A program made the translations under genes and the position numbers. Of a DNA stretch of 64,000 bases, positions 63,215-64,000 are shown piece after piece. The stretch covers positions 434,001-498,000 of the forward strand of contig CAJYTY010000008.1 in assembly GCA_913777945.1 (NCBI GenBank). Direction: 5' to 3'. The stretch is from an uncultured Acinetobacter sp. (GTDB lineage Bacteria > Pseudomonadota > Gammaproteobacteria > Pseudomonadales > Moraxellaceae). Numbering within the stretch: the first letter of the stretch is position 1; each line of letters begins with the position of its first letter. The notes beneath the pieces are model-generated. The model had not been told where the DNA came from, did no database searches, and was given only the letters and a program-made list of their open reading frames with translations.

Positions 63215-64000
63215 ATGCACATTGCAACCATTGATTATACGCATCCCGAAGCAGGGGCGGCATTTGCACAGTCGTTACGTGAAACTGGTTTTGCCGTGAT
63301 TATCAATCATCCGCTGGACTTGTCATTAATCCAGTCGATCTACACTGAGTGGCTGACATTTTTTAAATCTGAGTATAAAAACAATTACCGTGTTCGCCCC
63401 GAACAAAAAGGCGGATTTTTTCCAACCGACTTATCCGAAACAGCCAAAGGTGAAACGGTCAAAGATTTAAAAGAATTTTTTCATATTTTCCCTTCTGGTG
63501 TATTTCCTTCCGAATTATCAGCGCTGAGCTTAAATTATTATCAACAAGCATTCGGCTTGGCTAAACATCTTTTACAATGGATTCAGGAGTTTACACCCGA
63601 GCATATTCGCGCTGCCTATAGTGAGCCGTTACCCAGTATGATTGAGGGCGCGGAGGGTTTATTACGCGTATTACGTTATACACCTATAGCGACAGATCAA
63701 GATTATGTTCGTGCTGCTGCGCATGAAGATATTAATCTCATTACTATTTTGCCTGCTGCGACAGCACCGGGGCTTCAGGTAAAAAATGCAGCAGGTGAGT
63801 GGTACGATGTGCCTGTCGAGCCGAATTCACTGGTTATTAATATTGGCGATATGCTTCAAGAAGCGTCCCAGTTCTTTTACCCGTCGACCACCCATCGTGT
63901 GGTGAAATTCAAAGATCAAGATGCACAGCAAGAACGAATTTCGATGCCATTCTTTTTACAACCACGCGGTGATGTGGTGCTCTCGTCACGCTATACCGCC
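63215..64000 (+). CDS. Isopenicillin-N-synthase-family 2OG-Fe(II) oxygenase, 3' truncated by the window
   Basis: The frame is open from ATG 63215, with GGAG at 6 nt, to the window edge; 262 codons are visible and no stop is reached. The beginning (MHIATIDYTHPEAGAAFAQS, ETGFAVIINH) is the non-haem dioxygenase N-domain. The iron ligands are H170 and D172 (AAHEDINLIT) and H227 (STTHRVV), and R241/S243 (RISMPFF) bind 2-oxoglutarate. Substrate unknown. Its position after a nucleoside transporter raises the possibility of nucleobase or nucleoside catabolism, which is inference only. Confidence 0.88.
   Translation, partial: MHIATIDYTHPEAGAAFAQSLRETGFAVIINHPLDLSLIQSIYTEWLTFFKSEYKNNYRVRPEQKGGFFPTDLSETAKGETVKDLKEFFHIFPSGVFPSELSALSLNYYQQAFGLAKHLLQWIQEFTPEHIRAAYSEPLPSMIEGAEGLLRVLRYTPIATDQDYVRAAAHEDINLITILPAATAPGLQVKNAAGEWYDVPVEPNSLVINIGDMLQEASQFFYPSTTHRVVKFKDQDAQQERISMPFFLQPRGDVVLSSRYTA

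Noticed and set aside
1-64000. tRNA, rRNA, insertion sequences or prophage
   Set aside because: Intergenic regions were scanned by eye and no cloverleaf, rRNA stretch, transposase or phage gene was recognised.

Overview
The window looks like a chromosomal segment of an Acinetobacter species (Moraxellaceae, gamma-proteobacteria). Base composition is about 40% GC by eye. Typical features are a cyoABCDE operon next to an RDD protein, ppsA and ppsR arranged back to back, prfA-prmC without an adjacent hemA, tamA-tamB, acnB, and rpsF-rpsR-rplI followed by a TM2 protein and dnaB-alr. No rRNA, tRNA, insertion sequence or prophage was seen. The genus is inferred from recognised proteins and gene order, not from a database search.

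Layout. 1-2.4 kb: mnmG, then a short free-standing transcription unit encoding a 21-residue Cys-rich peptide, a strong hairpin and its own terminator. 2.4-7.3 kb: a WYL regulator and a four-gene operon (circularly permuted ATP-grasp, alpha-E protein, transglutaminase, Anbu-type proteasome-like peptidase). 7.3-11.8 kb: alr-dnaB, a TM2 protein and rpsF-rpsR-rplI. 11.8-17.8 kb: cytochrome bo3 oxidase operon and a GYF-RDD membrane protein. 17.8-24.5 kb: ppsA/ppsR, a GGDEF-EAL protein, a luciferase-like monooxygenase and a glycine-zipper protein. 25-31.3 kb: prfA-prmC, an AraC regulator facing an SDR and an acyl-CoA synthetase, and a flavin reductase. 31.3-38.7 kb: an MprF-like protein, an HscC-type Hsp70 convergent with a membrane J-like protein, and a type I-F CRISPR array with no cas genes in the window. 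38.7-43.8 kb: moeB-like, ABC1 kinase, folB, folK, coq7 and an LplT-like transporter. 43.9-51.2 kb: tamA-tamB. 51.2-54.7 kb: copper module (chaperone, CopA ATPase, CsoR-type repressor) and a small lipoprotein. 55.3-64 kb: acnB, an AT-rich UDG-fold-like orphan gene, an Lrp regulator, ribokinase, a small conserved-looking hypothetical, a CNT nucleoside transporter and a truncated 2OG-Fe(II) oxygenase.

How the parts work together. Most of the window is core metabolism and envelope biology: respiration (cyo), gluconeogenic control (ppsA/ppsR), translation (rps/rpl, prfA/prmC), quinone and folate synthesis, outer-membrane assembly (TamAB) and copper homeostasis. The accessory-looking parts are the orphan CRISPR array at 38.0-38.5 kb, the AT-rich gene at 58.0-58.7 kb and the small RNA/peptide unit at 2.16-2.40 kb. 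The Anbu operon is a known but functionally obscure peptide-modification/proteolysis cassette. Many start codons were moved downstream from the longest reading frame on ribosome-binding-site or family-alignment grounds; each case is explained.
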